The notes under the pieces are model-generated. The model was not told the DNA's origin. It searched no databases and saw nothing but the letters and a program-made list of their open reading frames with translations. The translations under genes and the position numbers were made by a program. Shown here piece after piece: positions 52,405-61,706 of a stretch of 64,000 nt of DNA; positions within the stretch are counted from its first letter, which is position 1; every line of letters begins with the position of its first letter. This DNA is from Methylobacterium fujisawaense (GTDB lineage Bacteria > Pseudomonadota > Alphaproteobacteria > Rhizobiales > Beijerinckiaceae). The stretch covers positions 1-64,000 of the forward strand of contig NZ_JACJIM010000009.1 in assembly GCF_014138435.1 (NCBI RefSeq), in the 5' to 3' direction.

Positions 52405-53739
52405 ATGACCGACCATCCGCTCCGCAACACGCCCGCGATGGACGCCTTCTGGATGCCGTTCACGGCCAACCGCCAGTTCAAGGCGGCACCGCGCCTGCTC
52501 GTGTCGGCCGAGGGCATGCACTACACCGCCGATGACGGCCGTTCGGTCCTCGACGGCACCGCGGGCCTCTGGTGCGTCAATGCCGGCCACGGGCGCCGGG
52601 GCATCGCGGCGGCCGTGGAGCGCCAGCTCGCGACCCTCGACTTCGCCCCGACCTTCCAGATGGGCCACCCGATCGCGTTCGAATTCGCCGAACGCCTCGC
52701 CGAGATCGCCCCGGGCGGCCCCGACAAGCGCCTCGACCGGGTGTTCTTCACCAATTCCGGCTCGGAATCGGTCGACACGGCCCTCAAGATCGCGCTGGCC
52801 TACCAGCGGGCGATCGGGCAGGGGACCCGCACCCGGCTGATCGGCCGCGAGCGCGGCTATCACGGCGTCGGCTTCGGCGGGCTCTCGGTCGGCGGCATCG
52901 TGTCGAACCGCCGGGTCTTCCCGCAGCTCAACGGCACCGACCACCTGCGCCACACCCACGACCCGGCCCGCAACGCCTTCGTGAAGGGCCAGCCCGAGCA
53001 CGGGGCGGAACTCGCCGAGGATCTGGAGCGGCTGGTGGCCCTCCACGGGGCCGAGACCATCGCGGCCTGCATCGTCGAGCCGGTGGCGGGCTCCACGGGG
53101 GTGCTGATCCCGCCGAAGGGCTACTTGGAGCGCCTGCGCGAGATCTGCACGAAGCACGGCATCCTGCTGATCTTCGACGAGGTCATTTCCGGATTTGGCC
53201 GCCTCGGCGCGCCGTTCGCGACCGACTTCTTCGGCGTCGTCCCCGACCTCGTGACCAGCGCCAAGGGCCTGACCAACGGCACGGTGCCGATGGGCGCGGT
53301 CTTCGCGAGCCGGGCGGTCCATGACGGGCTGATGCACGGCCCGGACGGGATCGAGCTGTTCCACGGCTACACCTATTCCGGGCATCCGGTCGCCTGCGCG
53401 GCCGGCATCGCTACGCTGGATATCTACCGGGACGAGGGTCTGCTGACCCGCGTCACCGACATCGCCAACGACTGGGCCGCGGCGATGCACGACCTGCGCG
53501 GGCGCAAGAACGTCATCGACATCCGCACCATCGGGCTGATCGCCGGCATCGAGCTGGCACCGCGGCCGGACGCGCCCGGCAAGCGCGCCTACGAGGTGTT
53601 CGTCGACTGCTTCGAGCGCGGCCTGCTCACCCGGGTGACCGGCGACATCATCGCCCTGTCGCCGCCGCTGATCATCGAGCGCGGCCAGATCGGCGAGATC
53701 GTGGACGTCCTGGGCGCGGCGATCGACCGGGCCGCCTGA
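52405..53739 (+). CDS. Omega-amino acid--pyruvate aminotransferase, class III PLP enzyme
   Basis: This 444-residue class III aminotransferase has the family landmarks FTNSGSESVDTALKIAL near 113-129, GRERGYHGVGFGG near 149-161 and LLIFDEVISGFGRLG near 254-268. The PLP-binding Lys lies in VTSAKGLTNGTVPMGAV near 286. The sequence fits beta-alanine/omega-amino acid--pyruvate transaminases, which act on beta-alanine, putrescine-derived or other terminal amines. A CGGAG ribosome site precedes the ATG. The neighbouring PuuR-like regulator supports a role in polyamine or omega-amino acid breakdown. Confidence 0.9.
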   Translation: MTDHPLRNTPAMDAFWMPFTANRQFKAAPRLLVSAEGMHYTADDGRSVLDGTAGLWCVNAGHGRRGIAAAVERQLATLDFAPTFQMGHPIAFEFAERLAEIAPGGPDKRLDRVFFTNSGSESVDTALKIALAYQRAIGQGTRTRLIGRERGYHGVGFGGLSVGGIVSNRRVFPQLNGTDHLRHTHDPARNAFVKGQPEHGAELAEDLERLVALHGAETIAACIVEPVAGSTGVLIPPKGYLERLREICTKHGILLIFDEVISGFGRLGAPFATDFFGVVPDLVTSAKGLTNGTVPMGAVFASRAVHDGLMHGPDGIELFHGYTYSGHPVACAAGIATLDIYRDEGLLTRVTDIANDWAAAMHDLRGRKNVIDIRTIGLIAGIELAPRPDAPGKRAYEVFVDCFERGLLTRVTGDIIALSPPLIIERGQIGEIVDVLGAAIDRAA

Positions 53740-53756
53740 GAGCGCTATCCGCCTTT

Positions 53757-53834
53757 GCGAGCGCAGCGAAGCAATCCAGGGTCGCGCCACGCTTAAGGAT
53801 GTCGCGCTGCCCTGGGTCGCGTCGCTGCGCACGC
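53757..53834. repeat. Palindromic intergenic repeat of the GCGAGCGCAGCGAAGCAATCC type
   Basis: The left half, GCGAGCGCAGCGAAGCAATC followed by CAGGG, and the right half, CCCTGGGTCGC then GTCGCTGCGCACGC, form an imperfect inverted repeat of about 25 bp arms around a 28-bp loop. This motif resembles a dispersed intergenic repeat I associate with Rhizobiales genomes. It lies between the aminotransferase and the PRISE-like gene. Confidence 0.7.
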
Positions 53835-53970
53835 GGTGACGGAGAGGGGTGACGCGATCCCGCAACCCTTGCGGTCCGCACAGGCGCCCCCGGCGCGCGG
53901 TGGGGTTGTCGCGACACTGCCGACGCCCATCTGCCCCGGACCCGGATTTGAGCCGGGCATGAGGGTTTCT

Positions 53971-55032
53971 ATGTCGAACACCGCCCTGATCGTCGGCGCC
54001 AGCGGCATCGTCGGCAGCGCCACAGCGGCGCTGCTCCATCAGGAGGGCTGGCAGGTTGCCGGCCTCGCCCGTCATCCGGTGCGGCAGGACGGCGTCGCGC
54101 CGGTGGCCGGCGACCTGCAGGATCCGGCCTCCCTGGCGCGGGCGGTCGCCGACATCGCCCCGTCCCACGTGTTCCTGGCGACCTGGCAGCGGCGTCCCAC
54201 CGAGGCGGAGATGATCCGCATCAACCGGGCCATGATCGAGAACCTGCTCGAGGCCCTGCGCCCGAAGGGCAGCGTCCGCCACGTCGCCCTGGTGACGGGG
54301 CTGAAGCACTATCTCGGCCCGTTCGAGGCCTACGGCAAAGGCCGCCTGCCGCAGACGCCGTTCCGCGAGGACCAGGGCCGGCTCGATATCGAGAACTTCT
54401 ATTACGCCCAGGAGGACGCGGTCTTCGCGGCCGCCGCGCGCGACGGCTTCACCTGGAGCGTCCACCGCCCGCACACGATCATCGGCAAGGCGGTGGGCAA
54501 CGCCATGAACATGGGCACGACGCTCGCCTGCTACGCCACCCTGTGCCGGGAGCTGGGGCGGCCGTTCGTGTTCCCGGGCTCGGCCGTACAGTGGAACGGG
54601 CTCACCGACATGACCGACGCGCGGTTGCTCGCCCGCCAGCTGCTCTGGGCCTCCACGGAGCCGAAGGCGGCGAACGAAGCCTTCAACGTCGTCAACGGCG
54701 ACGTCTTCCGCTGGAGCTGGATGTGGGGCCGGATCGCCGACTGGTTCGGGATCGAGGCGGTGCCCTTCGACGGCACGCACCGGCCGCTCGAGCCCCGGAT
54801 GGCGCAGGACGGGCCGGCCTGGGCGGAGATCGCCGCGCGGCATGGGCTCGCCGAGCCGAACCTCGAGAAGCTGGCCTCCCCCTGGCACACGGATGCCGAT
54901 CTCGGCCGGCCGATCGAGGTCGTCACCGACATGAGCAAGAGCCGGCGCCTCGGCTTCACGGCCTACCAGGCGACGGACGACGCGTTCTTCGACCTGTTCG
55001 GCCGGCTCCGGGCGGACCGGCTGATCCCCTGA
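53971..55032 (+). CDS. PRISE-like NAD(P)H-dependent SDR (progesterone 5-beta-reductase family)
   Basis: This 353-residue atypical extended SDR has the N-terminal Rossmann motif VGASGIVGSATA near 8-19. The signature VTGLKHYLGPFEAYG near 102-116 includes the Lys that replaces the usual SDR Tyr-x-x-x-Lys pattern. FYYAQEDAVF near 140 contains the catalytic Tyr, and WSVHRPHTIIGKAVGNAMN follows. The family reduces 1,4-enones such as progesterone and iridoids. Bacterial members have unknown substrates. The ATG at 53971 is preferred because GAGGG lies five bases upstream; an ATG at 53959 is possible. Confidence 0.87.
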   Translation: MSNTALIVGASGIVGSATAALLHQEGWQVAGLARHPVRQDGVAPVAGDLQDPASLARAVADIAPSHVFLATWQRRPTEAEMIRINRAMIENLLEALRPKGSVRHVALVTGLKHYLGPFEAYGKGRLPQTPFREDQGRLDIENFYYAQEDAVFAAAARDGFTWSVHRPHTIIGKAVGNAMNMGTTLACYATLCRELGRPFVFPGSAVQWNGLTDMTDARLLARQLLWASTEPKAANEAFNVVNGDVFRWSWMWGRIADWFGIEAVPFDGTHRPLEPRMAQDGPAWAEIAARHGLAEPNLEKLASPWHTDADLGRPIEVVTDMSKSRRLGFTAYQATDDAFFDLFGRLRADRLIP

Positions 55033-55087
55033 GCCGGGGCTGTTCGGTCAGCGCGCGTCGCGCTGCAAAGAAAGCACGCGCACCAAG

Positions 55088-55110
55088 CCCTCTCCCCTGC
55101 GGGGGGAGGG
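55088..55110. terminator. Hairpin between convergent PRISE-like and M20 genes
   Basis: CCCTCTCCCC-TGC-GGGGGGAGGG is a 10-bp stem with one mismatch pair and a 3-base loop. It resembles a single arm of the PE1/PE3 elements and lies midway between two convergent genes, so it may terminate both. Confidence 0.55.
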
Positions 55111-55139
55111 AACCCGCCCCCGGCCCCGGCCTGCCGCCC

Positions 55140-56432
55140 TCAGGCGGCCTTGCGCTCGGTCCCGCACCACTCGGCCACGAACAGCGCCATGGCGGTGGTG
55201 CAGCGTTGCACGGAGGCCAGGCTCACCCGCTCGTCGAAGCCGTGGATGTTCTGGGCGGTCGGACCGTAGCAGAGCGCCGGCACCCGGTCGTAGAGGGCGT
55301 GCACGCGGGTATCGAGGTAGGAGGGCGACGTGAAGCTCTGCAGCGGCGAACCGATCGCCCGCGCGTGGGCGCGGCCGAGCACGGCCTCGGCCTCGGAGCC
55401 CGCCTCCAGCACGTAGCCCTCGACGAAGAAGCCGTTGAAGACCACGCGCGGCGGATTGTTGGCCAGGAACGGGTCGCTACGGGCGAAGCGCGACACCGCC
55501 GCCTCGATCTCGGCGGCGGCCTGGGCGGCGGTCACGCCCGGATAGAGCGCGATGCGGCAGTGGATCCGGCACCAGGCCGGGACCGAGGAGGCCCAGTCGC
55601 CGCCCTCGATCTTGCCGATATTGAGATTGATCGGGTGGTCCTCGTTCTCGAAATGCGGGTGCGCGCTCGTCTCGGCGTTCCAGCGGGCCTCGACCTCCCG
55701 GAGCGCGCCGATCACCCGGTAGGTGGCGTCGATGGCGTTGGCGCCCGCCCCCATCTCGCGGACGTGGACCGGTACGCCCCGGACCTCCACGGCGAACCAG
55801 AGCACGCCGGTATTGGCGCGCACGAGCTTCTCGTCCTCGGGCTCGGGGATCAGCACGGCGTCGGCCCGGTAGCCGCGCAGATGGGTCATCAGCGCGCCGT
55901 TGCCGGTCGATTCCTCCTCGACCACCGACTGCACCGTCACGGAGGCCGCCGGCTGCAGGCCGAGGCGGGCCAGGGCGTCGAGGGCGAACAGGTTCGCGGC
56001 GTGTCCCGCCTTCATGTCGCCGGCCCCGCGGCCGTATAACCAGTCGCCCTCGACGACCGGTTCGAAGGGCCGATGGGTCCAGAGATCGAGCGGGCCGGTC
56101 GGCACCACGTCGACATGCGCCTGCAGGATCAGCGAGCGCCCGGTCTCGGTGTTCGGGCGGTGGTGGCAGACGACGATCGGCGCGTCCGAATGGAGGGCGT
56201 CATCGATCTTGGAGCCCCCCGGGTGCGCCGCGATGGCGGCGCGGTCCATGGCGAAGCGCTCGGTCGCGTAGCCCCGGGCGCGGAATTGCGCGAAGACGTA
56301 ATCCTGGCAGGCATGCTCCGCGCCCCGCAGGGAGGCGAACCGGACCAGAGCCTGCGTGTGGGCGACCTGATCGGCAAAGCCCTCCGCCACGGACGCTTCG
56401 ATCTCGGCGGCGAGGGTGGGGTCGAGGGCCAT
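55140..56432 (-). CDS. M20 family metallopeptidase, ArgE/DapE-like
   Basis: This 430-residue di-zinc hydrolase has the metal-binding LQAHVDVVPTGPLDLW near 98-113, GRGAGDMKAGHAAN near 133-146 with the bridging Asp, VVEEESTGNGALM near 169-181 with the catalytic Glu pair, and PEPEDEK. Dimerisation and C-terminal metal regions are present. Family members deacylate N-acyl amino acids (ArgE) or succinyl-diaminopimelate (DapE). The C-terminal FTSPSYLDTRVH is more like N-acyl-L-amino acid deacylases of broad use, so the precise substrate is open. It is transcribed with nothing upstream on its strand. Confidence 0.88.
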   Translation of the reverse strand: MALDPTLAAEIEASVAEGFADQVAHTQALVRFASLRGAEHACQDYVFAQFRARGYATERFAMDRAAIAAHPGGSKIDDALHSDAPIVVCHHRPNTETGRSLILQAHVDVVPTGPLDLWTHRPFEPVVEGDWLYGRGAGDMKAGHAANLFALDALARLGLQPAASVTVQSVVEEESTGNGALMTHLRGYRADAVLIPEPEDEKLVRANTGVLWFAVEVRGVPVHVREMGAGANAIDATYRVIGALREVEARWNAETSAHPHFENEDHPINLNIGKIEGGDWASSVPAWCRIHCRIALYPGVTAAQAAAEIEAAVSRFARSDPFLANNPPRVVFNGFFVEGYVLEAGSEAEAVLGRAHARAIGSPLQSFTSPSYLDTRVHALYDRVPALCYGPTAQNIHGFDERVSLASVQRCTTAMALFVAEWCGTERKAA

Positions 56433-56518
56433 GGGAACTCCGAACCGTCTGTGGCCGAAGGAGGCCCCCGGGCTCGGGCCGCTGTCAACCGGCGGTCGGT
56501 GAGGCATGGTCCGTGCCG

Positions 56519-57403
56519 TCAGGCCGGGAAGGCCGCGCGGATCTGCTCGGCAAACCGCACGAACGCCGCGCTCGGCTGGCTGTCCCTGCGGTGGACCAGC
56601 AGGGTCTGGGCATGTCCGTCGCCATCCGGAAGCGGATGGACCGATACGCGCCCGGCGCGGCGGGCGGGCTCCGCGACGACGCGCGGGATCAACGTCACGC
56701 CCAATCCGGCGGCCACGCAGCCGAGGATGCCGTCGAGGGTCCCGAATTCCATGCGGCGGACATGCACGAGGCCCTGCCGGGCCAGAAAGTCCTCCAGGCG
56801 CCTCCGGTACGTGCAGCCGGCCCGGAACACGAGCACCTTCGCCTCCCGCGCGCGGCCCAGCCGGTCGAGCAGCGCCGCCGGGTCGCCGACGGCCGGATGC
56901 GCCACCAGCACCAGGTCCTCCGTGAGCACCGGGATCGCGACGAGGTCGGCCTGCATGACCGGACCGGCGACGAAAGCCCCTTCGAGGACCCTGTCGAGAA
57001 CCCGGGCGATCAGCTGCTCCGTCGGGCCGGTCTCCAACTCGATGTCCACCTCCGGGTGGCGGGCGGCGAAGGCGGCGAGCGGACCAGGCAGGCGCAGGGC
57101 CGCGGTCGTCTCCATGGCGCCGATCCGCAGCGGTCCGCGCGGCTCGCCCTCGGAGAGCAGCGCATGCCGCGCCTCCGACAGCAGCCGCCCGACCTGGATC
57201 GCGTAGGGCAGGAGCCGCTCTCCGGCCCGGGTCAGCGTCACCCCACGGCTGCCGCGGTGGAAGAGCGGCACCTGCAGGGCCTGCTCCAGCGCCCGGATCC
57301 GCCCGGTGACGTTCGACTGCACGGTGTTGAGCCGGGCCGCCGCGCGCCCGATGCCGCCGGTCTCGGCGACGGCGGCGAAGAACATCAGGTCGGTGCTGTT
57401 CAT
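56519..57403 (-). CDS. LysR family transcriptional regulator
   Basis: This 294-residue regulator has the N-terminal winged helix TDLMFFAAVAETGGIGRAAARLN, VQSNVTGRIRALEQALQVPLFHR and SRGVTLTRAGERLL. A periplasmic-binding-protein-like effector domain follows (about 90-294), with the conserved LPLGPLR-type entry appearing as GPLRIGAMETTAALRLPGPL. It is divergent from a nitronate monooxygenase-type gene, 136 bp away, and probably controls it. A short dyad lies in between. Confidence 0.92.
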   Translation of the reverse strand: MNSTDLMFFAAVAETGGIGRAAARLNTVQSNVTGRIRALEQALQVPLFHRGSRGVTLTRAGERLLPYAIQVGRLLSEARHALLSEGEPRGPLRIGAMETTAALRLPGPLAAFAARHPEVDIELETGPTEQLIARVLDRVLEGAFVAGPVMQADLVAIPVLTEDLVLVAHPAVGDPAALLDRLGRAREAKVLVFRAGCTYRRRLEDFLARQGLVHVRRMEFGTLDGILGCVAAGLGVTLIPRVVAEPARRAGRVSVHPLPDGDGHAQTLLVHRRDSQPSAAFVRFAEQIRAAFPA

Positions 57404-57425
57404 GCCATCTGCTTTCGCGATGACA

Positions 57426-57438
57426 TCCTTCTGAAGGA
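57426..57438. promoter_or_regulatory. Dyad in the LysR / nitronate monooxygenase intergenic region
   Basis: TCCTT-CTG-AAGGA is a perfect 13-bp inverted repeat 23 bp before the LysR start, flanked by ATGA and TCAT. It would fit a LysR recognition site, but LysR boxes are short and chance is not excluded. Confidence 0.4.
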
Positions 57439-57539
57439 ATCATTTTTTCTGCGTCAAGCGGGTCGATAAGCCTGAGATCCCGTCGGCGGCGCCGCGTGCG
57501 CGACCGAGGGTCGAGCCGGATGCGAAGCGGGGAGGGACC

Positions 57540-58523
57540 ATGGCTCTGAGGACACGACTCACCGAGGCGTTCGGGCTGCGCCATCCGGTCGTGCTGGCCC
57601 CCATGGACCCGGCATCGGGCGGGGCCCTGGCTGCGGCCGTGAGCGCGGCCGGCGGACTCGGGCTGATCGGCGGCGGCTACGGCGATCACGACCGGCTCCA
57701 GCGGGAGTTCGCCGCCGCCGGCAACCAACGGGTCGGCTGCGGCTTCATCACGTGGTCCATGGCCCGGGACCCGTCGCTCCTCGACGCGGTGCTCGCCCGC
57801 GCCCCCGCCGCCCTGATGCTCTCCTTCGCCGATCCCGCCCCCTTCGCCGCGCGGATCCGGGCGGCCGGCGTGCCCCTGATCTGCCAGGTTCACACCCTCG
57901 CGCATGCCCGGCGCGCCCTGGAGGTCGGTGCGGCCGTCGTGGTCGCCCAGGGGACGGAGGCTGGCGGCCACGGGCTCGCCGCGCGCGGGACGATGGCCTT
58001 CGTGCCCGTCGTCGCCGATCTGATCGCCCGGGAGCACCCGGAGACCCTGCTGCTGGCGGCGGGCGGCATCGCCGATGGCCGCGGTCTCGCCGCGGCCCTG
58101 GCCCTCGGGGCCGACGGCGTGCTCGTGGGCACGCGGTTCTGGGCGACCCGGGAAGCCCTGATCCACCCGGCCGCGAAGCAGCGGGTGCTCGCCGCGACCG
58201 GCGACGACACGGTGCGCACGCGGGTCTACGACATCGCCCGGCAGCGGCCCTGGCCGGCATCCTATACCGGCCGGCTCCTGCGCAACGCCTTCATCGACAC
58301 CTGGCACGGCCGCGAGGACGCGCTTCACGCGGCCGCCGCCGAGCGGCGACGGGACGTGGAGGAGGCCGACGCGGCGGGCGATTACGATGTCGCCAACGTC
58401 ACGGTCGGGGAGGCCGTCGGGCTGATCGAGGATCTGCCCGGGGCCGGCGACGTGGTGCGGCGGATCGCCGACGAGGCGGAGGCCGCGATCCGCCGCAGCG
58501 CCGGCCACATGGCGGCGCCGTGA
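57540..58523 (+). CDS. Nitronate monooxygenase family FMN enzyme
   Basis: This 327-residue TIM-barrel FMN protein opens with HPVVLAPMDPASGGALAAAVSAAGGLGLIGGGYGD (first half near 15-40). The phosphate-binding segments VVAQGTEAGGHGL near 138-150 and ALGADGVLVGTRFWAT near 187-202 follow. This is the 2-nitropropane dioxygenase/nitronate monooxygenase family, which oxidises nitronates such as propionate-3-nitronate. Members with an inserted Gly-rich loop, as here, may also be enoyl reductases. It is divergent from the LysR gene. A second family member, in the pim-like locus at 29932, shares the fold. Confidence 0.87.
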   Translation: MALRTRLTEAFGLRHPVVLAPMDPASGGALAAAVSAAGGLGLIGGGYGDHDRLQREFAAAGNQRVGCGFITWSMARDPSLLDAVLARAPAALMLSFADPAPFAARIRAAGVPLICQVHTLAHARRALEVGAAVVVAQGTEAGGHGLAARGTMAFVPVVADLIAREHPETLLLAAGGIADGRGLAAALALGADGVLVGTRFWATREALIHPAAKQRVLAATGDDTVRTRVYDIARQRPWPASYTGRLLRNAFIDTWHGREDALHAAAAERRRDVEEADAAGDYDVANVTVGEAVGLIEDLPGAGDVVRRIADEAEAAIRRSAGHMAAP

Positions 58524-58633
58524 CGGCCTCGGCAAAGCGTGACTACGCAGGGCCGGAGCCGGCCGGAACCTCGGCGTTGCCAACGGCTTAGCGTGACGGC
58601 AAACCGCCGCGGTTGTTCACGCCGGAGTCGTCC

Positions 58634-59269
58634 ATGCGTATCGGTCTGATCTCGGTCCTGTCCGGCCTGCTCCTGTGGAGCGCGACCCCAGGCGCAGCCC
58701 GCGCGGATGTGGTCGTGAACGTCGACAAGACCACCCAGCGCATGGAGGTTTCGGTCAACGGCCAGCCGCGTTATTCCTGGCCCGTTTCCACCGGCGTCGC
58801 GAGCTACGACACCCCGTCCGGCTCCTACCGGCCCTTCCGGATGGAGCGGACGCATTTCTCGAAGGAGTGGGACGACGCCCCCATGCCCTTCGCGATGTTC
58901 TTCACCACCCAGGGCCACGCCATTCACGGCACCAATCATGTCCGCAGCCTGGGGCGTGCGGCCTCGCATGGCTGCGTGCGCCTGTCGGTGCGCAACGCCG
59001 CGACCCTGTTCAACCTCGTCAAGGCCGAGGGCGTCGGCCGGACGCGGGTCGTGATCGAGGGCGCGGACGTCCCGATGGCGGATCGGGGCCAGCGGGGGAC
59101 GCGCGTCGCCCGGCGCCGCAACCCCTATCAGCCGGACGATCTGCTGGCGGACAACGATCAGATGGGCCGCCGGTCGCTGCCGGCGTATTATCGTCCCGCC
59201 GGGTCCGGCTACGCGCCCGCGACCGTCTACGGATACCCGGCCGAGACCGACGGGATGGACGGCTGGTAG
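58634..59269 (+). CDS. L,D-transpeptidase (YkuD domain)
   Basis: This 211-residue exported enzyme has a signal peptide ending near ARADV (residue 25). The YkuD domain has VSTGVASYDTPSGSYRPFRMERTHFSKEW near 55-83 (in short motifs) and the catalytic IHGTNHVRSLGRAASHGCVRLS. Its HG...S-x-GC-x-R pattern is intact, with Cys near residue 120. It forms 3-3 peptidoglycan crosslinks or attaches proteins to the wall. The C-terminal 60 residues are Pro/Arg/Tyr-rich and low-complexity. Catalytically it differs from the YafK-type protein at 19958. Confidence 0.92.
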   Translation: MRIGLISVLSGLLLWSATPGAARADVVVNVDKTTQRMEVSVNGQPRYSWPVSTGVASYDTPSGSYRPFRMERTHFSKEWDDAPMPFAMFFTTQGHAIHGTNHVRSLGRAASHGCVRLSVRNAATLFNLVKAEGVGRTRVVIEGADVPMADRGQRGTRVARRRNPYQPDDLLADNDQMGRRSLPAYYRPAGSGYAPATVYGYPAETDGMDGW

Positions 59270-59421
59270 CCCGGCCTCGGACGGCATCGTCCAGGCACGA
59301 TCGTCATGCGCGGCCGCCGCGACCCATTGCCGAGAGCGTGATGCCGGCCTAGCTCCTGCGCGGCCATCAGAGCCCCTCGCGGCCGATGCTGCGATTTCAG
59401 ACGGACGGAGACACCCCCAAG

Positions 59422-59907
59422 ATGCCCTTCGCTTTCTGCCGCTCCCTCCCCTTTGCCGCCCTGGCGCTCGCGGCGGCCACCGTGCCGGGTTACGCCCTTG
59501 AGGTGACGCGCTCGGCCGACATCGCCGCGCCCCCGGCCAAGGTCTGGCAGACCATCGGCGAGTTCTGCGGCATCGGCGACTGGCATCCCGCCATCGAGAA
59601 GTGCGTCCTGTCCGACAAGGACGGCATGAAGGTCCGCACCCTCAGCCTGAAGGGCGGCGGCACCATCAAGGAGGAGCAGGTCTCCCGGGACGACAAGGTG
59701 ATGAGCTACACCTACACGATCCTGGAGAGCCCGCTGCCGGTCTCGGACTACAAGTCCACGCTCTCGGTCGCCCCCGCGGAATCCGGCTCAAAAGTGACCT
59801 GGACCGGGACCTTCAACGCCAAGGGCGCGCCGGACACGGTCGCCAAGGACGCGATCCAGGGCATCTACGATTCCGGCCTGAAGGCGATCTCCGAGAAAGC
59901 GAAGTAG
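59422..59907 (+). CDS. Exported SRPBCC-fold protein
   Basis: This 161-residue protein has a signal peptide ending near PGYALE (residue 24). An SRPBCC (polyketide cyclase/lipid transport, PYR-like) domain follows: ADIAAPPAKVWQTIGEFCGIGDWHPAIEKC near the start of the mature protein, and GSKVTWTGTFNAKG near 126-139. The hydrophobic cavity fold binds lipids or pigments; no catalytic residues are evident. The ATG at 59422 has CGGAG about eleven bases upstream. It stands alone. Confidence 0.87.
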   Translation: MPFAFCRSLPFAALALAAATVPGYALEVTRSADIAAPPAKVWQTIGEFCGIGDWHPAIEKCVLSDKDGMKVRTLSLKGGGTIKEEQVSRDDKVMSYTYTILESPLPVSDYKSTLSVAPAESGSKVTWTGTFNAKGAPDTVAKDAIQGIYDSGLKAISEKAK

Positions 59908-60104
59908 GCTCCGTCACGATTCGGAGCGCGCTGCCGGACCCGGTCGGCGGTAGCGCGCGCCAACCTCTTCTGAAGACAGCCTGTTTCGCGGTCTCGACCC
60001 TGAACGCCCGCCGGCCGCGCCCGATCGGCCTGCGGCCGGGGCGATTGACCCACTGCCAAGCTCGGCTCACAACCCCGGCGGCGCAGCCCGTGCGCCCCAA
60101 CAGG

Positions 60105-60449
60105 ATGACAGCCGTGCCCGCGTCCCGTCGATCGATGCGTCTCAGCCTCGCCGCCCTCGCCGTCGCGGCGTTGGGCGCCTGTCAGCAGCGCGCTGCGCCT
60201 GCGGTCTCCGAGCCCTCGCCCGTCATTCCGGCCCCGATCGTCCTGCCGACGGGCAGCGGCTGCGGCCCTGAGATCGCCCGGACCAAGGCGATCGTCGACA
60301 GCGACGTGGCCACCGGCAATCTCAACAAGCCCGTGGGCGACCGCTTCGGCGCCGACCTCGCCCAGGCCGCGGCGGAATGCGCGGCCGGCAAGTCCGGCGA
60401 AGCCCTGCACCTGCTCGCCGCCGCCAAGAGCCGGTATGGCTATCGCTGA
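60105..60449 (+). CDS. Small lipoprotein of unknown function
   Basis: This 114-residue protein has a signal sequence ending in the lipobox LGAC with Cys26. A Pro/Ser/Val-rich linker and a small alpha-helical C-terminal domain containing one Cys pair (GCGPEIARTK and AAECAAGKSGEA) follow. The likely family is unknown. The start may instead be the ATG at 60135, ten codons downstream. The frame continues open upstream, but without a ribosome site. Confidence 0.65.
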   Translation: MTAVPASRRSMRLSLAALAVAALGACQQRAAPAVSEPSPVIPAPIVLPTGSGCGPEIARTKAIVDSDVATGNLNKPVGDRFGADLAQAAAECAAGKSGEALHLLAAAKSRYGYR

Positions 60450-60707
60450 TCGGACCGCGGCCGGTCCGACCCGCTCGCGCAGGATCGGCCGCATCCCCTT
60501 GGCGGGCTGAGCTTTGCGGCATCACGAGCGGTTCCGACCCGCCCCCATCCGGAAGCGGTGGAGCGTTGCCGAGCCTGCACGAAGGGCCGTCCAGCCGGCC
60601 GCGCCGCTGCTTTCTGCAGGCCGCCGCCGCGGCCGTGGATGCGGGTGTGTTCGCACGGGGGTGCGATCCGGGACGTAAACCGCGCCGGAGCGGATGCCAG
60701 GGTCCGG

Positions 60708-61703
60708 CTAGATCACGAACAGCAGGTTCAGTCCGGCGCGCCGAAATCCTTCCTCGGCGATCTTCAGATCGAGCCCATAGGACGCGATGTCGTCCGCGAC
60801 CGGGTCGAGGGTCGGCGCCCGGTGCTGGTGCAGGTGCTTGATGTAACTGTGGCAGGTCGTGCAGGTCTCGACCTGGACGTCCTTCGAGACCTCGTCGAGG
60901 CCGTAATAGCTGACGCCCTCGCCGTCGCCGCAGGCGGTGCAGCGGATCCGGACGTGATTCCAATACGTGCCGCAGAGCGAGCAACTCAGGTAACGCGCCT
61001 TGTCGGCCGGGGTCCAGGCGACGATGACGCTCGCCACAGGCGCGCCGCCGCAGCAGGGGCAGACCCCGTCGGCCACGGGCTTCAGGGTCTTCGTGTCGAG
61101 CCGCGCAGCCTGCTCGGCAAGACGGACCTGCAGGGCCGCCGAGACGAACACGCATTCGGCGATCCGGTCCACCGGCAGCGCCCCCTCGAAGACCTGGAGG
61201 GCCAGATCGAGGCGATCCTCCCGGGACGCCGCGCGCAGGCTCTCGCGCGCCGCGACCGAGGCCTCAGGCGCCGTCGTGAGGTCGAGTTCGGCGAGCAGCG
61301 CCAGGAGCCCGTCGTCGAACCCCCGGTCCGCCTCGAGGCTGTGCCGCGACAGGGGCGGCATGCCGTGCTCGCTCCGCAGCGCCAGATCGGAGGCCTCCGG
61401 AAGCGATGCCGGCGGCCCCTTCGCCTGGATCACGGCCTGAGCCCGGGCGACCTCGGCGACGAACCGGAGATAGGCCTCCATCGGATGCCCGGGGGCCGCC
61501 TCGAGAAGGCGTGCGGACCGGTCGGCGAACAGCCGTGCGGGATCGGGCAAGCGGACGAAGGGCACCGACCCGGAAATCCCGATCTTGTCGGGATCGGGCT
61601 TCAGCTCGCTGAAATCCCGGCGGCGGGGGCTCGTCGCGGGTGCTGCGGTCGGCGTCTCGTCCGCGGCCGGAGCCGCGGATTTCCGCTTGAAGAAACGGGC
61701 CAA
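60708..61703 (-). CDS. fdhE: Formate dehydrogenase accessory protein FdhE
   Basis: This 331-residue cytoplasmic protein is needed to assemble or quality-check respiratory formate dehydrogenase. The C-terminal half carries four CxxC motifs, CPCC, CSLC, CTAC and CTTC (about residues 210-290), forming two rubredoxin-like metal sites. The ADGVCPCCGGAPVASV and GTYWNHVRIRC contexts are typical. The start is a TTG at 61703, 3 bp after the fdoI stop, because no ATG exists before residue 75. It is the last gene of the formate dehydrogenase operon. Confidence 0.93.
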   Translation of the reverse strand: MARFFKRKSAAPAADETPTAAPATSPRRRDFSELKPDPDKIGISGSVPFVRLPDPARLFADRSARLLEAAPGHPMEAYLRFVAEVARAQAVIQAKGPPASLPEASDLALRSEHGMPPLSRHSLEADRGFDDGLLALLAELDLTTAPEASVAARESLRAASREDRLDLALQVFEGALPVDRIAECVFVSAALQVRLAEQAARLDTKTLKPVADGVCPCCGGAPVASVIVAWTPADKARYLSCSLCGTYWNHVRIRCTACGDGEGVSYYGLDEVSKDVQVETCTTCHSYIKHLHQHRAPTLDPVADDIASYGLDLKIAEEGFRRAGLNLLFVI

Positions 61704-61706
61704 GGC

